From Talinum fruticosum (Eukaryota > Streptophyta > Magnoliopsida > Caryophyllales > Talinaceae), in assembly GCA_021018815.1 (NCBI GenBank), contig JAITYX010000083.1:744001-808000 (forward strand): a stretch of DNA of 64,000 nt, in the 5' to 3' direction. This document shows positions 1-12,680 of this stretch, piece by piece. The notes beneath the pieces were generated by a model that saw only the letters and a program-made list of their open reading frames with translations, did not search any database and had not been told where the DNA came from. The position numbers and the translations under genes were made by a program. How positions within the stretch are numbered: position 1 is the first letter of the stretch; the number at the start of each line of letters is the position of its first letter.

Positions 1-560
1 AACCGTGAACCGAAAAAATTCCGGTTAACCAAACCGATTTTTCTAAATAAATTAATCGGTTAACGGCTTTTTGTATCGGTTTTTGGTTTTTCGGATCGAT
101 TTTTCGATTTCGATTTTTTTGCACACTCCTAGTTAATACCATTAGCTTAATAAAACCATCGATTTAAAGTTAAAACTTTTGGCAATACCCCTCTCTCTCT
201 CTGCGAATGCCTCTCTATCTGTCTAACCCTAGCATCCGCCTCCTCCGTGCGCCAATATCAAGGCCTAAGGCCTAAGGCCCAAGGCCCACCGGCCACTGCC
301 CCGATCAGCCGGAACCTACTCAAATTACACACAACGCAAAAAAACCACATATTTTAACTTAATATTTCACTTAAAAAATACTTAAAAATTATCAGAGTTG
401 GTTTGGTTAACCGATGGTTTCAAATAGTGAATCATAACCGAAACCGGATAAACCAGGTTAACCGGATATCGGTTAACCAAATTTTTAAATCAGTTTAATT
501 TTACCGGTTTTTCGATTCCGATTTTTCTGCTCACCCTTAATAGCTGGTGAATACTCCACA
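1..560. repeat. Diverged AACCGG/CGGTTAACC-rich transposon termini
   Basis: Two blocks (about 1-140 and 395-540) are dense in AACCG, CGGTTAACC and TTTTTCGATT words. Both end in a similar way: CGATTTTTTTGCACACTCC near 130 and CGATTTTTCTGCTCACCC near 535. This composition is typical of diverged non-autonomous plant transposon ends. A small GGCCTAAGGCCT iteration lies near 262-285. No coding potential is seen. The family assignment is uncertain. Confidence 0.45.
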
Positions 561-1200
561 TTCACATTAATAATTAATTATAATATTGAAAATTTGGTAT
601 ATTTAAAGTATGTAACAAATGAATTGAAGCTAATAAGTATCTTATATAAAGACATATATCACAACTTGGAAAATACAGCGTACAATTGGTATACAACACA
701 CAAAGAAGTGAGCAAGCAAAGCATACATAAGCAAGAAGCCCGTACGGGTGTTGTAGCCTTCTGCATAACATTATAACACATATATGGTGTAGAACATAGA
801 AATAGAAAAGACATTAGGATTAGATTTGGATCATTAATTGATCCTTCCACACTGCATTTAGTAACTTGATCGCAAGCGCAAACACTAGCACACCAAGCAT
901 AGGCTACTTCACCAAAAAAGATATGGAAGCACCCAAAAGATTCTGGGAGCTGCCAACATATACCACCATCAAGCATTCTCGAAAAAGACTCGCGTGATAA
1001 TGCAGGCACAACAACGCTAATAGAAGACAAGGGTTATTGATGTAATTTTCTTGTGTAATTCCTCTTATAAATATAGTGTCGGGGCTCCTAAATTGAGTGA
1101 CTCACATAAACCTAAATCTTCACATAATATTGGAGCCATTGATTCCTTAACCTTTTCAAAACAAAAATACAAATTAGTTTTTTTCCAAAACCTTAGTTGT
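561..1200. other. Intergenic, no gene recognised
   Basis: This stretch is AT-rich. A 123-codon open frame on the minus strand (659-1030) has many Cys residues, but it matches no family I know and shows no intron or promoter context. The block just before 1200 may be the leader of the Copia fragment that follows. Confidence 0.4.
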
Positions 1201-1203
1201 TCA

Positions 1204-2530
1204 TGGTGTCACCAACAACTCCTCCTCCTCCTCATGGCATCCCAACCGTTGGGTTAGGGACCCGATCGCTGGTGGCTGGTATTTCCGCCCCACAGTGAGT
1301 CCGCTCGCCACCTTCGTTACCCCTTCCGGTGTCCATGGCTCCGTCTCGGTGTTTGCTCGCTTCCACACCTTGGCATCTCCCTCCCGAAATCCTTTTCTTT
1401 CCTTAGCCACTGCCGCCGTGCCACCTGTGCGGGCATCGCCAAGTCTCCCGGCCACCTCTTCTCTTCTCTCTCTTCCTCGACCATTGTTGCCCAGCCGTCT
1501 GCGTTGCCTCTACACTTGCCCTCTTCTCTTTTCTATTCGAAGAGGCTTGCTATTGCCCCTTCCGTTCCGACGTACACCTAGGTGGCTGCTCCACCCTTGG
1601 GGCAATATGGGTTTTATGCTCCTCCACTCGTCCAGCCTTACCTCCGGGTTGAATGCTGATGTTTCGTGTCCTGTTTGACACAATGATGACTTGGGGTTCC
1701 CTCAAATTAACTCTAACTTATGGACTCTAAATATAAAACTTTTGTGACCATCGTTCTTGAAACTATTGATGATTTATTTTCCTGCAAGACGCAAGTCATC
1801 TCTTTTTGGTGATGCACCAACTACTTGGTTTTCTCGGATGGGTCCGTTATTTAACCACCTCTCTTTGTCGCTCTATCTCCGAGAACGCAACAACCTAACC
1901 CCGTGCATAGTCTTTAGTTTCGTTTGGATCAACTCATTGGGATTTGGCCTTTTGCTACGGTTTCTAAAAATCATCTCACTAAGATTCAAGACTTGCCAAA
2001 TGCCTTACTTATATGGTAACGACTCGAGTCACGTTTCAATTCATCCAGTCTGGCTCATGCAATGGATCCGAAGTGTCTTCGATGAATCTTAAGAAACTTG
2101 AGACTTAGTCCATGGAGGCCTCTTACGTGGTGTTAAAACAATTGCTAATTCTTTTGCTGCGATTTAGTTGCCTGTTTCTAATATGGACCTCATTCAGCAC
2201 ACATAGCATGCTTTAGATGCCGATTACGATGGTTTTGTGGACACACTCACTTACTTGCTTGGCCTGCTGACATTTGATGATGTTTGTACTGAGCTTCTAG
2301 TTCATGACCAGCAGCTTCGGTTTTGAAACGTTGTAATTCAAGGTCTCTCCCCCACTTGGCCCTTGTTGTTTCCATCATTGCTAAAGATGGTGCTTCTTTT
2401 GGTTCCACTCTAATCGGAGAAAGGGTCGAAATCATCGTAACAACCGTGGTCGTAATAACAATCACAACAACAACAAAGGGAAGTCCTCCAACACCTCATC
2501 CTCGACTCCAACCATTTCTAGGGGTATGCC
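1204..2530 (+). pseudogene. Decayed Ty1/Copia gag fragment
   Basis: An ATG at 1204 begins a Pro-rich N-terminus, but the frame is soon lost. The diagnostic part is about 2140-2335. Read with stops ignored, it gives the gag stretch AAI.LPVSNMDLIQH, then DADYDGFVDTLTYL, then LLTFDDVCTELLVHDQQLR. This is the C-terminal signature of the Copia gag polyprotein (UBN2/retrotransposon gag family). An Asn/Arg-rich linker follows (about 2410-2500), as found before the zinc knuckle. Many stops and frameshifts make it non-functional. No protease, integrase or reverse transcriptase is recognisable downstream, so the element is truncated. Confidence 0.72.
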
Positions 2531-3600
2531 TACATGACTTTATGTAATTAAGATGTTTCATCATATCATATTTTTGCCCTTTTGTTTACTGCTACTAACA
2601 TCTCTACTGCAGGTAATGAGTCGTTTGAGGGGTGTTGGGCTCTGCTCCTAATGTTTTATGTCGGATTTTCCATTCTCGGGATCACGTTGTTGTTCACGTG
2701 CCCTGTTCGTTATCATAAATGCTCCAACAATTCTCTTCCTACTCTTGCAAAATGTTGTTAAAATACTACGAGTACACGATGTAGTCGTAGCTAGCAACCA
2801 AGGAGTACGAGTTGTGTCCACAAGGAACTCGCTTTTGAGTATCAAAATTCATTTATAAACTCTAATATAGGAAAAACTCGGTTCGAAAAAGGTTTTTGAT
2901 GACTAAATCCAACTAACTACTTGAATGACGGTAGGAGAAATCGAATGATAAAAAATCCTTAGATTGGAGTTAATCACACTATCATGCCCGAAATCACAAT
3001 CAAATTCCGCTTGAAACTTATCTATGTTTGCAATTTAGAAGGGTAAAACATCAATTAAGCTTATCTCCACCTACTTTTGAAGGTCAAAGACTAATTCCGT
3101 TAATTTTAATCGCTTAATGTCGTAGTATTAACAAAGAACAAAATTACAAGATATGTGTCTCAAAATCCCCAATTTTAAACCTTAACAATTTTGTTGTAGT
3201 TCTAATGAGAGTACGGTTGTCGGTCTCGGGAGTTAGGTCTCATACAAATCTAAGGTCAATGTCCTTTTGAACTAAGCAAACGAACAGTTCACTTGGTTGG
3301 TTATGTAAAACACTTAAGAACAAAATGAAATCGAGATAAAGAAAACTTTAGGCGGGGATTTAAATTCTCCATTCACATCATCATAATCTCCATGGGTTAG
3401 CGTAAATCGTCAACAAACCCGAAGGAGAGTTAGAGAGAAATTATACACAATTACCAAACTATAAAATAAATAAATAAACCAATTATTTCATTAACTCACA
3501 ATTAAATTGAATCATATATACATGTGTTCTGAAAATGTTAGACGTGAGTGGTTTTTTTAATTAAATTTTTTATTTATTTTTTTAGAAATAATTATTTTTA
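2531..3600. other. Probable retrotransposon-derived non-coding DNA
   Basis: No gene is seen. The stretch 2760-3440 has the moderate GC content and lack of ORFs typical of a decayed LTR or untranslated retroelement segment. I could not define termini, a primer-binding site or target duplications. From 3470 on it is plain AT-rich intergenic DNA. Confidence 0.35.
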
Positions 3601-3639
3601 TATATGAGTAACTAATCTCATAAGTTTATGCAAAATAAG

Positions 3640-5525
3640 GGTATAATTGGTAAATTAAAATTTAGACAGTAATAAAAAAGGCCTTACCTTTATATATAAC
3701 ATAGATAAGTTTAATAATCAAATAATTTGTGACTATTTTATCCTTAAGATATAAGTTATATGAAGGGTAAAATAAAGGAAAAATAAAAGTTACACAATAA
3801 TAGAGAAGTCTTGGCCTTATATACAACATAGATAGATAGGTAGATATATAAAGGGATTAAATTATCTAAATTTTATATGTTATAACGGTAATTTATATCA
3901 GTAATATTTATTTATTCATCCAAGATTCAAATTTTAAATTTAGACTTTATGTATTTTATTTTCCTATTATCAAAGGTAGTTTATACAAAATACACAAATT
4001 CTTTATGTATCTTTATAATTATATTAGATTTAAAATAGTTAATAAATTTGATAAAAAAAAATTAATGGGATTTGGGTATCGGTAAATGCTAAGAGAGAGA
4101 GACGGGGACAAGAGGGTAATTGAAGAGAGAGAGGATAATTACATTAAATAATAATATAATAATATTTTTATATTTAAAATTTAAATTAAAAAAGAGATAA
4201 ATATAATAAATTGAAATTTATAGAGTACTTTATGCATGCCTTTATATGTAACATAGATATTTTTCTATTTTTGAGATAATATTTTATTTAAAAAAATATC
4301 AATCATTATCATTGATAGATTATCAGAGATATTAAAGGGCAGTACTTTTAACCTTAGCCTAACTCATTCTCCTTCATTATGTCATTCAACTCTTCAGCTT
4401 CTCCTCCTTCCCCCTCATCTCACCGTCCGCCATGGGTCCTTCTCATCAGTGTCTACCTCGTCGCCATCCTGCCCTCTTTGTCGGTATCTGCCTCCTTCTC
4501 GCCGTCGGACCTCCTCGTTCAGTCCTCTATCTCGGTCTCTGCCTCCTTCTCGCCTCCCTGCCCCCTCTCTCAGTCTCTGGCTCCTCATTCAGCCTTCCAG
4601 CCCTCTCTCTGACCTCTCTGAATTATGTCTATACAATTGTCACTCTCCGGCTCTCACTTTGAGCTATCTCTCTCTCTCGGTCTCTGGACTTCAGGCTCCA
4701 TCTTGCGCGTGTTCTCCGGTTGGACTGTGCCTCTGCCTCTCTCTCCATCTTTTTTGGGTATGTTCAATTGAATGTGAACAATGCTCCACTGCCTCTCTCT
4801 CAATCGTTTTTGGGTATGTTCAATTACATCTATGTTTCATGTTTCAGCTTCTGAGATAAAAGGTTCAAATGTGTGTTGTAATGTGGGCAACCCATAACAT
4901 CTACAATCCCAAATTGTTGTCTACCTCGTTGGGAATTTCATTCTCCCTCCTCTATTTTCTCTTCTTCTACCCGAACTCTTGATTTTGCTTTTATAAATTG
5001 TGAGTTTGGATGGATTTAGATTTGTGGTGACTTGTGAATTTGATATGGAAATGGAGGATAGAAGAATCTGTTTGGGTGCTTCTATTTCTACAACTTATTT
5101 ACAGATTATAAACAAAAAAGAAAAAAACTCAATTTACAAATAAATAATTGAATTGAATTGGTCACCAAATTGAAACAAAGAAAAAAAAATGAAATTAGTG
5201 ACCAAATCGAAACGAATTTACCGAGCGGATTATTAAAGTGATGACCAAATCTGAAACTTCATAGCTGTTTGCAGAAGATTCATGTTGATTTGTGAAGGCG
5301 GGAGAAATGGAGTAACATGAAGATGAGAAGGAGTTCAGTCAAGAGGGAAACTGAATTTGAGAGGGAGGCCGGAGGGGAGGGGAGGAAACTGACGTGAGAT
5401 AGAGGGCTTGGAGAATAATTGTAAGGTATAAATATAACCCTGTAATTTAAATAAAAAAAGGGTAAATTTGGTAAAGTAAAATTTGTACAGCACAAAGTCT
5501 CTGTTTCTTTTATATATAACATAAA
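3640..5525 (+). repeat. Four dispersed copies of a ~65-bp terminal motif
   Basis: A related block of about 65 bp recurs in the same orientation at about 3640-3705, 3768-3832, 4205-4258 and 5459-5523. Full copies begin GGGTAAAATTGGTAAA or similar. All end in TTATATATAACATAGAT or a close variant. Between the third and fourth copies lies a pyrimidine-rich stretch (4379-4860) with internally repeated CTGCCTCCTTCTCGCC words. Its overlapping open frames (Ser/Pro/Leu-rich) look like compositional artefacts. The motif is probably the conserved 3' end of a non-autonomous mobile element. The class is unknown. Confidence 0.45.
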
Positions 5526-5620
5526 TCCTTTAATTTATTTAGATTTAATTAAAATTAAAATAATATTTTTTATTATTTATAAATATTAATGAATGAATAG
5601 AAAAATAATTTTCGTCAATA

Positions 5621-6355
5621 GTGTTTGGATGTCAAATAATTCTCCTTGTTTCGGATAAATCACGAACTAACAATAAAAAGAAAACAACCACGATCCTCCA
5701 CTCTGGCAAAGTCTTTATATTTTCCGACGAAGCCTCAAATTTTTACGGCGACTATCTCCATTCTGTTCCTCCTCCTTTCCTTGTTCCGGCCAGATATTCC
5801 ATTTTGAAAGACTTCCATCCTGTTTTCCCTGGCAACCACGCCTGAGTCCACTTTCTCTCTCCTCCTCAGTGGGCACTGTGCCTCAGTCCTTCACCTCCTT
5901 TACACCCTCGGCGTCGATCTCTAGAACAATGTACGCGATTCTTCCCCGACCTGTTCAATTCCAACAATCACCTGCCCAGTCAAGTTTGTCTTTCGGTAGT
6001 GATTGATGATTTGGAGATCTTGTCGAACGGGCGAGGGCGTGGAGGAGGACAGCGTATCTTGACGGAAAAATATGGAGATTTTTCGAAACCAAAAATCCAA
6101 GAATAGCAGAGCCCTCGAAGAGAAAAAAAGGTGGATTGGGGCTGGGAGATCTTCTGAGATATGTATAATTCAAGTACAGCTAGAAACATGGTCGGAAATA
6201 TCAGATGTTGTTAACGACCATGGTGCTCACCGGAATTAATGGCACTCAGTGAAGTAATGACAGGCACTAGTAATTGATGGAATTTTTTATTTTTTATTTT
6301 TTTTGTAAAATCCTTTTAGGTCAACTGCATCGTAAGAATATCAACATCCAAACAC
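5621..6355. mobile_element. Candidate non-autonomous TIR element
   Basis: The left end reads GTGTTTGGATGTCAAA and the right end, reverse-complemented, reads GTGTTTGGATGTTGAT, giving a 12-bp perfect inverted terminal match. The interior (5700-6240) is markedly richer in GC than the surroundings and has gene-like composition. It could be captured host sequence, but I do not recognise a product. I could not find a clean target-site duplication, so the exact ends are uncertain. A hAT-like or MULE-like origin is possible. Confidence 0.45.
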
Positions 6356-7192
6356 CATCCTCAAAAGTCATTATTCTTTTACTTTATCATAAATTATAAA
6401 TTTATTAAAATAAATTTTTAATTAAATTATAAAAATTATAAAAATAAATGACTAAGATTAAATCTTAACACATATACGATTTATTTTAAGAGAACAACTA
6501 TGATTACCATAGTTACCAATTTACGACAACCTTTATTCCCGCACTCTAAATACTACACAATGGAGGGAGACGAGAACAACTAGGAGGGCAGTAAAAAGTA
6601 GCCCTCTTCGTTGTTTTATACTCTAGTTAAGTACATGGCTCTACTAGCATCTTTGTTTTGCTTTTTTTTTTTCCCATGAATTTTAGTTTGTGACGAATGT
6701 GAAATAATTTTATATGGTTAAATATGCTTAAACTACATACTAGCCGCTGTTATATTAATAGTCATTGTAGTCCCTAGCTTATTTAATAAGATAGTCTCAT
6801 AAATTTTTTTTTCTAATTTTCTAAATGCTCCTTTTATTTAATTTTTTTGTTTTTCAGTTATCTTTCTATTTACAAATATTTCGAGAGTATAATGCATCAT
6901 TCTCCAAGGATTACAAACTAACAACTATACAATAGTCGAGCTAAGTAGTTATGGACGAATTTAATGTGGATATTTTTCCACATTCGGACAACGAACATTT
7001 AACCTTAGCGTAAAATCAAAGCGTTCCTATATCAATAAAGTATTGATCTAATGATTAAGACTAAGATTAAGGATAATTAATTTTATTTTCAATTACCATA
7101 ATTGATAAAATATGGACCGTTGATAAAGATGAATCTAATAATCTTAACCGTTGATGTTTATCGCCTACAACTTCTTTAACAGGTGAAGCTTT
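6356..7192. other. AT-rich intergenic, nothing recognised
   Basis: No open frame of note, RNA gene or defined repeat is seen. Homopolymer A/T runs are frequent. Confidence 0.5.
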
Positions 7193-7380
7193 TCACTACT
7201 ACAATAAGTATCTTTTATTACGTTTAAAAAGATCTTTTACTACGGTTATTGGGCGTCATGTATGTGAGCATAATAGTAGATGGACATCTATTATTACGGT
7301 TCTTTCTTCGGAACCATAGTAATAGATACTAAAGATCGTTCTTTGTAGGCTTTCAATCCAATGAAAATAGCGGTACATCT
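7193..7380. mobile_element. CACTA (En/Spm)-like terminal fragment
   Basis: The sequence CACTACTACAATAAGTATC at about 7195 matches the 5' terminus style of plant CACTA elements. It is followed by short subterminal iterations on the theme of TTTTATTACG / CTATTATTACGG in both orientations (7210-7330). No transposase and no matching opposite end are seen, so this is a truncated or non-autonomous remnant. Confidence 0.4.
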
Positions 7381-8303
7381 ACGACAATTTTTAGAGTAAG
7401 AAAAGTTCGAGATGGCTTGCGAGGGCCATGAAAACCGCAAAAGAAACGGGGATCGAGAATTCAGCTAGCGAGGGAGAGACTCATACATAGTAATCCAACC
7501 ATTTAAAGAGAATGAAACGAACTATTTGTTCAAAGGGTTCCAAATCCAGTTTCGCAATATCAAAGAGATTCATACCTAGTAATCCCAACTTCCAACACAT
7601 ACAGCCACAATCCTAACTACATGACAATGAACAAGATAAACCTACAAACACAACATGATGAGATTTGAGTATACTATTTGATATAAACTTCACAAAATTA
7701 TCAATTATAATTAATTATCAATTGTAAAATTTGAATAATCCTCGATTACATTGATGAACGTAAACGACACCCTTGTTAATTCATTTCTATACCGATAAAA
7801 AAATTTATAAGTGTGTAACTATACAATTATTAAAAATTATAAACATAAATAATAAATTTATTTTGCACTATCACCTAACTTGTTTTTCAATTTTTCTTTA
7901 TAATGACTTGTATTAATAACTTTATAAACTTACAATTTAATATTTTTTCTTATAAGGATAAGTAAATATAAAATCCAACTAAATAATTCTTCTAGTAAAA
8001 ACTCGTCCAACTATATCATCCTAATAATACATTTCAAATAGTTTAGACATTAAATAATTAAATTACTAGTTTAAATCAACCAAGAATCTCGTGTTGTCCA
8101 ATAGTTTTTAAAAAATTTAATATGATTTTAACAAAACAACAAAAAACAAAAATGGGACAGAAAGGTCAGAAAAGTGGTACCTTTCATGGTACTACTATCA
8201 TTATTTATCATACACTAAAATATGATAACAAGCTCTCACCAAACACCACACCACACCATACCATCTCAGAGCTAGCTAGCAAAGCTCAAACATCCAAACA
8301 CCC
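7381..8303 (+). promoter_or_regulatory. Upstream region of the UGT74-like gene
   Basis: AT-rich intergenic DNA leads to a short presumed leader (about 8215-8303), a run of CACCA and CTAGC words before the ATG at 8304. A TATA-like ATTATTTATCATA lies near 8198. No specific operator or element is demonstrable. Confidence 0.3.
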
Positions 8304-11083
8304 ATGGAGGAAGGCAAGAAGGCCCGCCGTCACCGAGCCCACGTCCTGGTGGTTCCGTACCCAGGTCAAGGCCATATTAACCCCATGCTCCAGTTCGCCA
8401 AACGCCTGGCCTCCAACGGGGTCAAGTCCACCTTAGCCACCACCGTCTTCATCTCCAAGTCCATCCCAGCCCATTACGGCCCACTCATCCAAGTCCGCCC
8501 CATCTCCGACGGCTACGACGAGGGCGGGTTCGGCCAGGCTGAGTCCACCTCAGCCTACCTGGACAGCCTCCGAGTCAATGGCTCAAGAACCCTACCTCAA
8601 CTGATAGAAACTCTGAGCAGGGAAGAGGACCCAGTTGAGGCAGTCATATATGATGGGTTCCTGCCTTGGGCTTTGGGTGTGGCTAAAAACTTCGGGCTTC
8701 TTGGGGTGCTTTTTTCACCCAGGCTTGTGCTGTCAACAGTATTTACTACCATGTCCAACGTGGGCTGATCCAGATCCCTCTTTTGGGAAACGGCCCGAAA
8801 ACCGTTTCCGTCCCGGGCGTCCCGGAGCTTCAGCCATGGGAAGCACCATCGTTTGTGCACAAATATGGGTCGTACCCGTTTTGGTTCGATGTGGTGTTGG
8901 GTCAGTTCTCCAATATTGATCAAGCTGATTGGGTGCTGTGCAACACATTCTATGAGATGGAGAAAGAGGTATGTAAACTTACAGGGTCTTACACTTTCCT
9001 TTTTGTTTTACATCCCCCCCACTCTCTGCAAATAGAGTAATACCTTGTTGAGATGAGGTTACCTACATGGTTACAAATTCTATTGTAGATCCGTATCCAT
9101 GGACCCGAACACTATGATCCAAAAAATTGCTATTTTCCCTTCCTTCACAACCCCCTATTTTCGCAATCTCCCCCCAACACACGTAGCTTAAGATTATTAA
9201 TTCCGGGTCTACAATATGGTTATTGTATACCACCCGAAAAGTAGAGCAACGGGGGATAGGATAAGGGCCTAAAAAGGCGTGTAGTTAGCTCAGCCCGGCA
9301 TTCGTCACCACATATAATTTCTTTTTATTTTACTTTTTTTCTTTCCTAAAATCGATCTCTTCTTAAACAATTGTTTGTTGAGATCAGCCTACACCTATAT
9401 CTTAATCTTTCAATATCTCATTAAAGTATAATTTACATTAGATTTTTTTTTTTTTTTTTTTTTGTGGATGGGACGGAAGTTGTCGGAGAAGAGGAAGGGA
9501 ATGGGGACATTAACTTTCTAAGAGTGACAGCATAGTTTCAACACAGATAGGTAACAATTTCCCCACGCAAATATATTATATGGCCCCTACATTATATAAA
9601 AAAAAATTTACTCAATTCATTTAATGCGGATATTGATTGAGATCCATATAATTGGGTAAAATTATTGAATTTTTTTCCCAAAAGTTCCACAAATGACAAT
9701 TACAAAAATGTGGAAAAGGGGATCAAATCTTAAATTTAATGCACCAAGAGACACAATCTTGATCAGGCCATGTTTAGCAATAATATTTGTACTAGCGTTT
9801 ACTGTTTTGACTAACCAACCAAATACTAATGTTCGGTAAGGTAATATTTTAACTGGCGTTTGCAATAACTTATAACGTTTTAAGTAGTGTTTATGAAAAG
9901 CTAAGAATATTAGTTTTTCACATTTAAAAGCAGTGTTTTACATTTTTTGATAAAAATATCCCTTTATTAATTTATAGTTGGCAAATTATTTATATCATTT
10001 TATGTCAATTTATAATAATCGGTTAACTCACCCACTAATTTACCGAACATATTTATTTAATTCGCTGCTAAACTAGATTATCCGCTACACAAACAACTAT
10101 TCGTTATTCAAACTTCTCATTTTACTGAACATAGCCTAAATCAAACTATCTTCGGTAGAGTTATTGAATTACGGTACATGGTAGTTGCAGGACCATCTTA
10201 AAATAATTTCCTATCATTATCAAGCTTTATTTTAAGAAAACAAAATAATCATTAATTAGTAAACGATAAAATAAGTCATCCATGGACCCAGATACTATGA
10301 TCCAACACAACTATGTTTAATAACATATACCTTGCTATTTTTTTTTATATTTTTATTCATCCAGGTGGTTGATTGGATGAGCAAACTCTGGAGAGTAAGG
10401 ACCATAGGGCCAACAGTGCCGTCATATTACCTTGACAAAAGGCTAGAAGATGACAGAGATTACAGCCTCAATCTCTTCAAGCCAAACACGACCTTATGCC
10501 GAGATTGGCTCGGCACCAAACTGCCCGGTTCGGTCATCTACGTGTCCTTCGGAAGCATGGCCGATTTATCGGAAGCTCAATACAAAGAGCTAGCGTTAGG
10601 CTTGAAGGGGGCCAACATCAACTTCCTATGGGTTGTGAGAGAATCAGAGCAGCCCAAGCTCCCAGAGGGGTTCATAGATGAGACACATGGGCTGGGCCTG
10701 GTCATGGGCTGGGCCTCACAGCTCGAGGTCCTATCCCATGAGGCGATGGGATGCTTTTGAGTCATTGTGGGTTCAACTCGGTCCTCGAGGCATTGTGCCT
10801 TGGAGTTCCCATGGTGGGAATGCCACAATGGACTGACCAAGGGACTAATGCTAAGTTTGTGGAGGATGTTTGGGGAGTGGGGATTAGAGCTAAGGGTGAT
10901 GAGGAGGGGATGGTTAGAAGAGACGAAGTGGAGAGATGTCTTAGGGAGGTAATGGAGGGGAAGAAAGGGGAAGAGATTAGGAAGAATGCTATCAGATGGA
11001 AGAAGTTTGCTAGAGAGGCAATTGATGAAGGTGGGAGTTCTGATAAGAATATTCAAGAATTTGTGGCTTCTCTAATCAAATGA
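8304..11083 (+). pseudogene. UGT74-type UDP-glucosyltransferase, two frameshifts
   Basis: A family-1 UDP-sugar glycosyltransferase of the UGT74 group. These cytosolic enzymes transfer glucose from UDP-glucose to small acids such as auxin, salicylate or other acyl acceptors. Exon 1 is 8304-8968, the intron is 8969-10364 (GT..AG), and exon 2 is 10365-11083. The expected catalytic His24 (PYPGQGHINPM) and partner Asp117 (IYDGFLPWAL) are present. The PSPG sugar-donor box starts at W338 (WASQLEVLSHEAMGCF) and ends PQWTDQ. In that box the usual HCGWNS reads HCGFNS. Two single-base deletions break the frame. One is in a T run at 8710-8715, after residue 135. The other is in the T run at 10755-10758, inside the PSPG box. 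With both bases restored the length is 461 aa, normal for UGT74. Because both lesions are in homopolymers, the gene may be intact in the plant. A MITE sits in the intron. Confidence 0.85.
9765..10137 (+). mobile_element. MITE family A, copy 1 (in UGT intron)
   Basis: A 373-bp AT-rich element with imperfect inverted ends: AGGCCATGTTTAGCAA on the left and AGGCTATGTTCAGTAA for the reverse-complemented right end. Its interior closely matches two other copies in this window, 12681-13098 (opposite strand) and 22024-22421 (same strand). Shared words include GTTCGGTAAGGTA, AAGAATATTAG and CCGAACATATTTATT. The terminal style resembles hAT-type MITEs, but no clear 8-bp target duplication was found. Confidence 0.6.
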
Positions 11084-12680
11084 TGTTTATTGATACCAAC
11101 ATGTCAAACGGAGAAATAATAAGATGAAGGTTTACTCCAAGTTTGGGTTTTTTAATTTATTTTTTAATTTATTAGATATTATTTCTTAAGATTAAGATGA
11201 GATATATATAAAGGCATGACTATATATGTCATAACCCACCTCATGGAGATCAGCATTCTATCTGCCATCCTCAATACCTAGGTTCGAGTGTAGGTAGGAA
11301 CAAAATTTTCACTTTGTATGAGAAAGTTATGGATCGACTGTTGAACTTGGACTCTACATTGGGTTTAACAGTTCCTTTTTCTCTAACCACTAATCGATCA
11401 CTAAGTTGTCTTGAAATAGAGACCAAGTAGACAGTTCACTTATCCGAGAAAAACAAAAATCCATCTCGCATAGTAAATAAAGAGAGAGACAAAATGTAGA
11501 GAAAAAAGAAAAGGGCAAAAAAAAAAGAAAAATGTGCCCGATCAATTAAGAAAACTAATAGAATCAATAAAAAACCTAAACAATAGGATATCAATATTTG
11601 TCTCATAATAATCTTATTTACTTTCTGGCTTCTTGATCAACTCTTCTAAACAAGTTGATTGATTAATTTTTTTGCCGGCCCTTGATTTGGTCCCGATATA
11701 CCGGCCAAAAATTAATTAAATATTTTTTATAACATGTTTAAATTTGACCCAAAAGAAAAATATAAAAAAAACTAATTAAGCATGACTTACAAGAAGGAAA
11801 GAACCTTTTGCGGGATATCTCCACAATATATGCACATAACAAAATTTGTCATAATCTAATTTGAGGCATCTTTATATAAATTTTCAGGTTGTATTAAAGT
11901 CAAACACAATTCCTTCTTGCCTTTGCGAATCTCGATATATTATGATCCCAATGAACGCCTTTAAAGTTGCGAGTAACAAATATACACATCGAATTAAACT
12001 GATGTATTAGGATCCATAGATATATCCATCATCGATCACGAGTTTGATATACGAGCGTACGTAACTAGTTAACTAAACACATAAGCAACATTTAACGTGA
12101 CAAATCTTGATGCATTCATTGGGGACTTTTTTACGATTGCTGATACCATTGTATCAGCAACGCCTACACATTAGATATTAATAAGCTGGTGTTATGTTGA
12201 AATCATACGAGAATTATTAACTAAAGAGTTTAAGTTAATGGTTAACAGTCGGGATATGTTATACATTATGAATAGAAGTATATTGTAAATCTGCGAATTA
12301 AAGAAATTGACGGACAAATTCAAGGGCCGGCAAATTAATTAGTTAATCAATCAGATAATTCAATAATAAAGAATTATTAATTCTTTGTTATGCTAAAAAA
12401 GACAGTTAGGCATTTAGCTAATTATATATCTGCATTAAATCCATTTTATAAACCCCACCTCTGATCTTGAAATCTCCAAAATTCCAAATCCCACGATCTC
12501 ATGACCAATTCATTTAGCATAATATTTGATCGATTATTTAAATTTCTTCAGCTGATTATTTCAGCAACTTTGTTTAATTGCCCGTGATTTGTAATGACCA
12601 TAAAACATAGCACAATATCAAGTTCCATTCTTCCACGTACAGTACAGGCTTCTCTCATAAAATGATGTTTATTGATATGT
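11084..12680. other. Intergenic 3' of the UGT gene
   Basis: No gene is seen. A short motif built around AAGGGCCGGCAAATTAATT plus TAATCAATCA occurs at about 12322-12360, again at 13320-13355, and inverted at about 11655-11690. It may mark ends of a small unclassified repeat. The stretch 11225-11320 contains a GGTTCGAG word resembling a tRNA B box, but no cloverleaf can be folded around it. Confidence 0.35.

Noticed and set aside
659..1030. 123-codon minus-strand frame, Cys-rich
   Set aside because: Resembles no known family, has no splice or promoter context and lies among transposon remnants. It is mentioned only in the region entry.
1295..1678. 127-codon Ser/Pro-rich frame
   Set aside because: A different frame of the decayed Copia gag region, without gag motifs.
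4379..4859. Three overlapping plus-strand frames of 76-136 codons
   Set aside because: Ser/Leu/Pro-rich products of a CTCC/CTCTCT pyrimidine tract with internal repetition; no codon-like pattern or homologue recognised.
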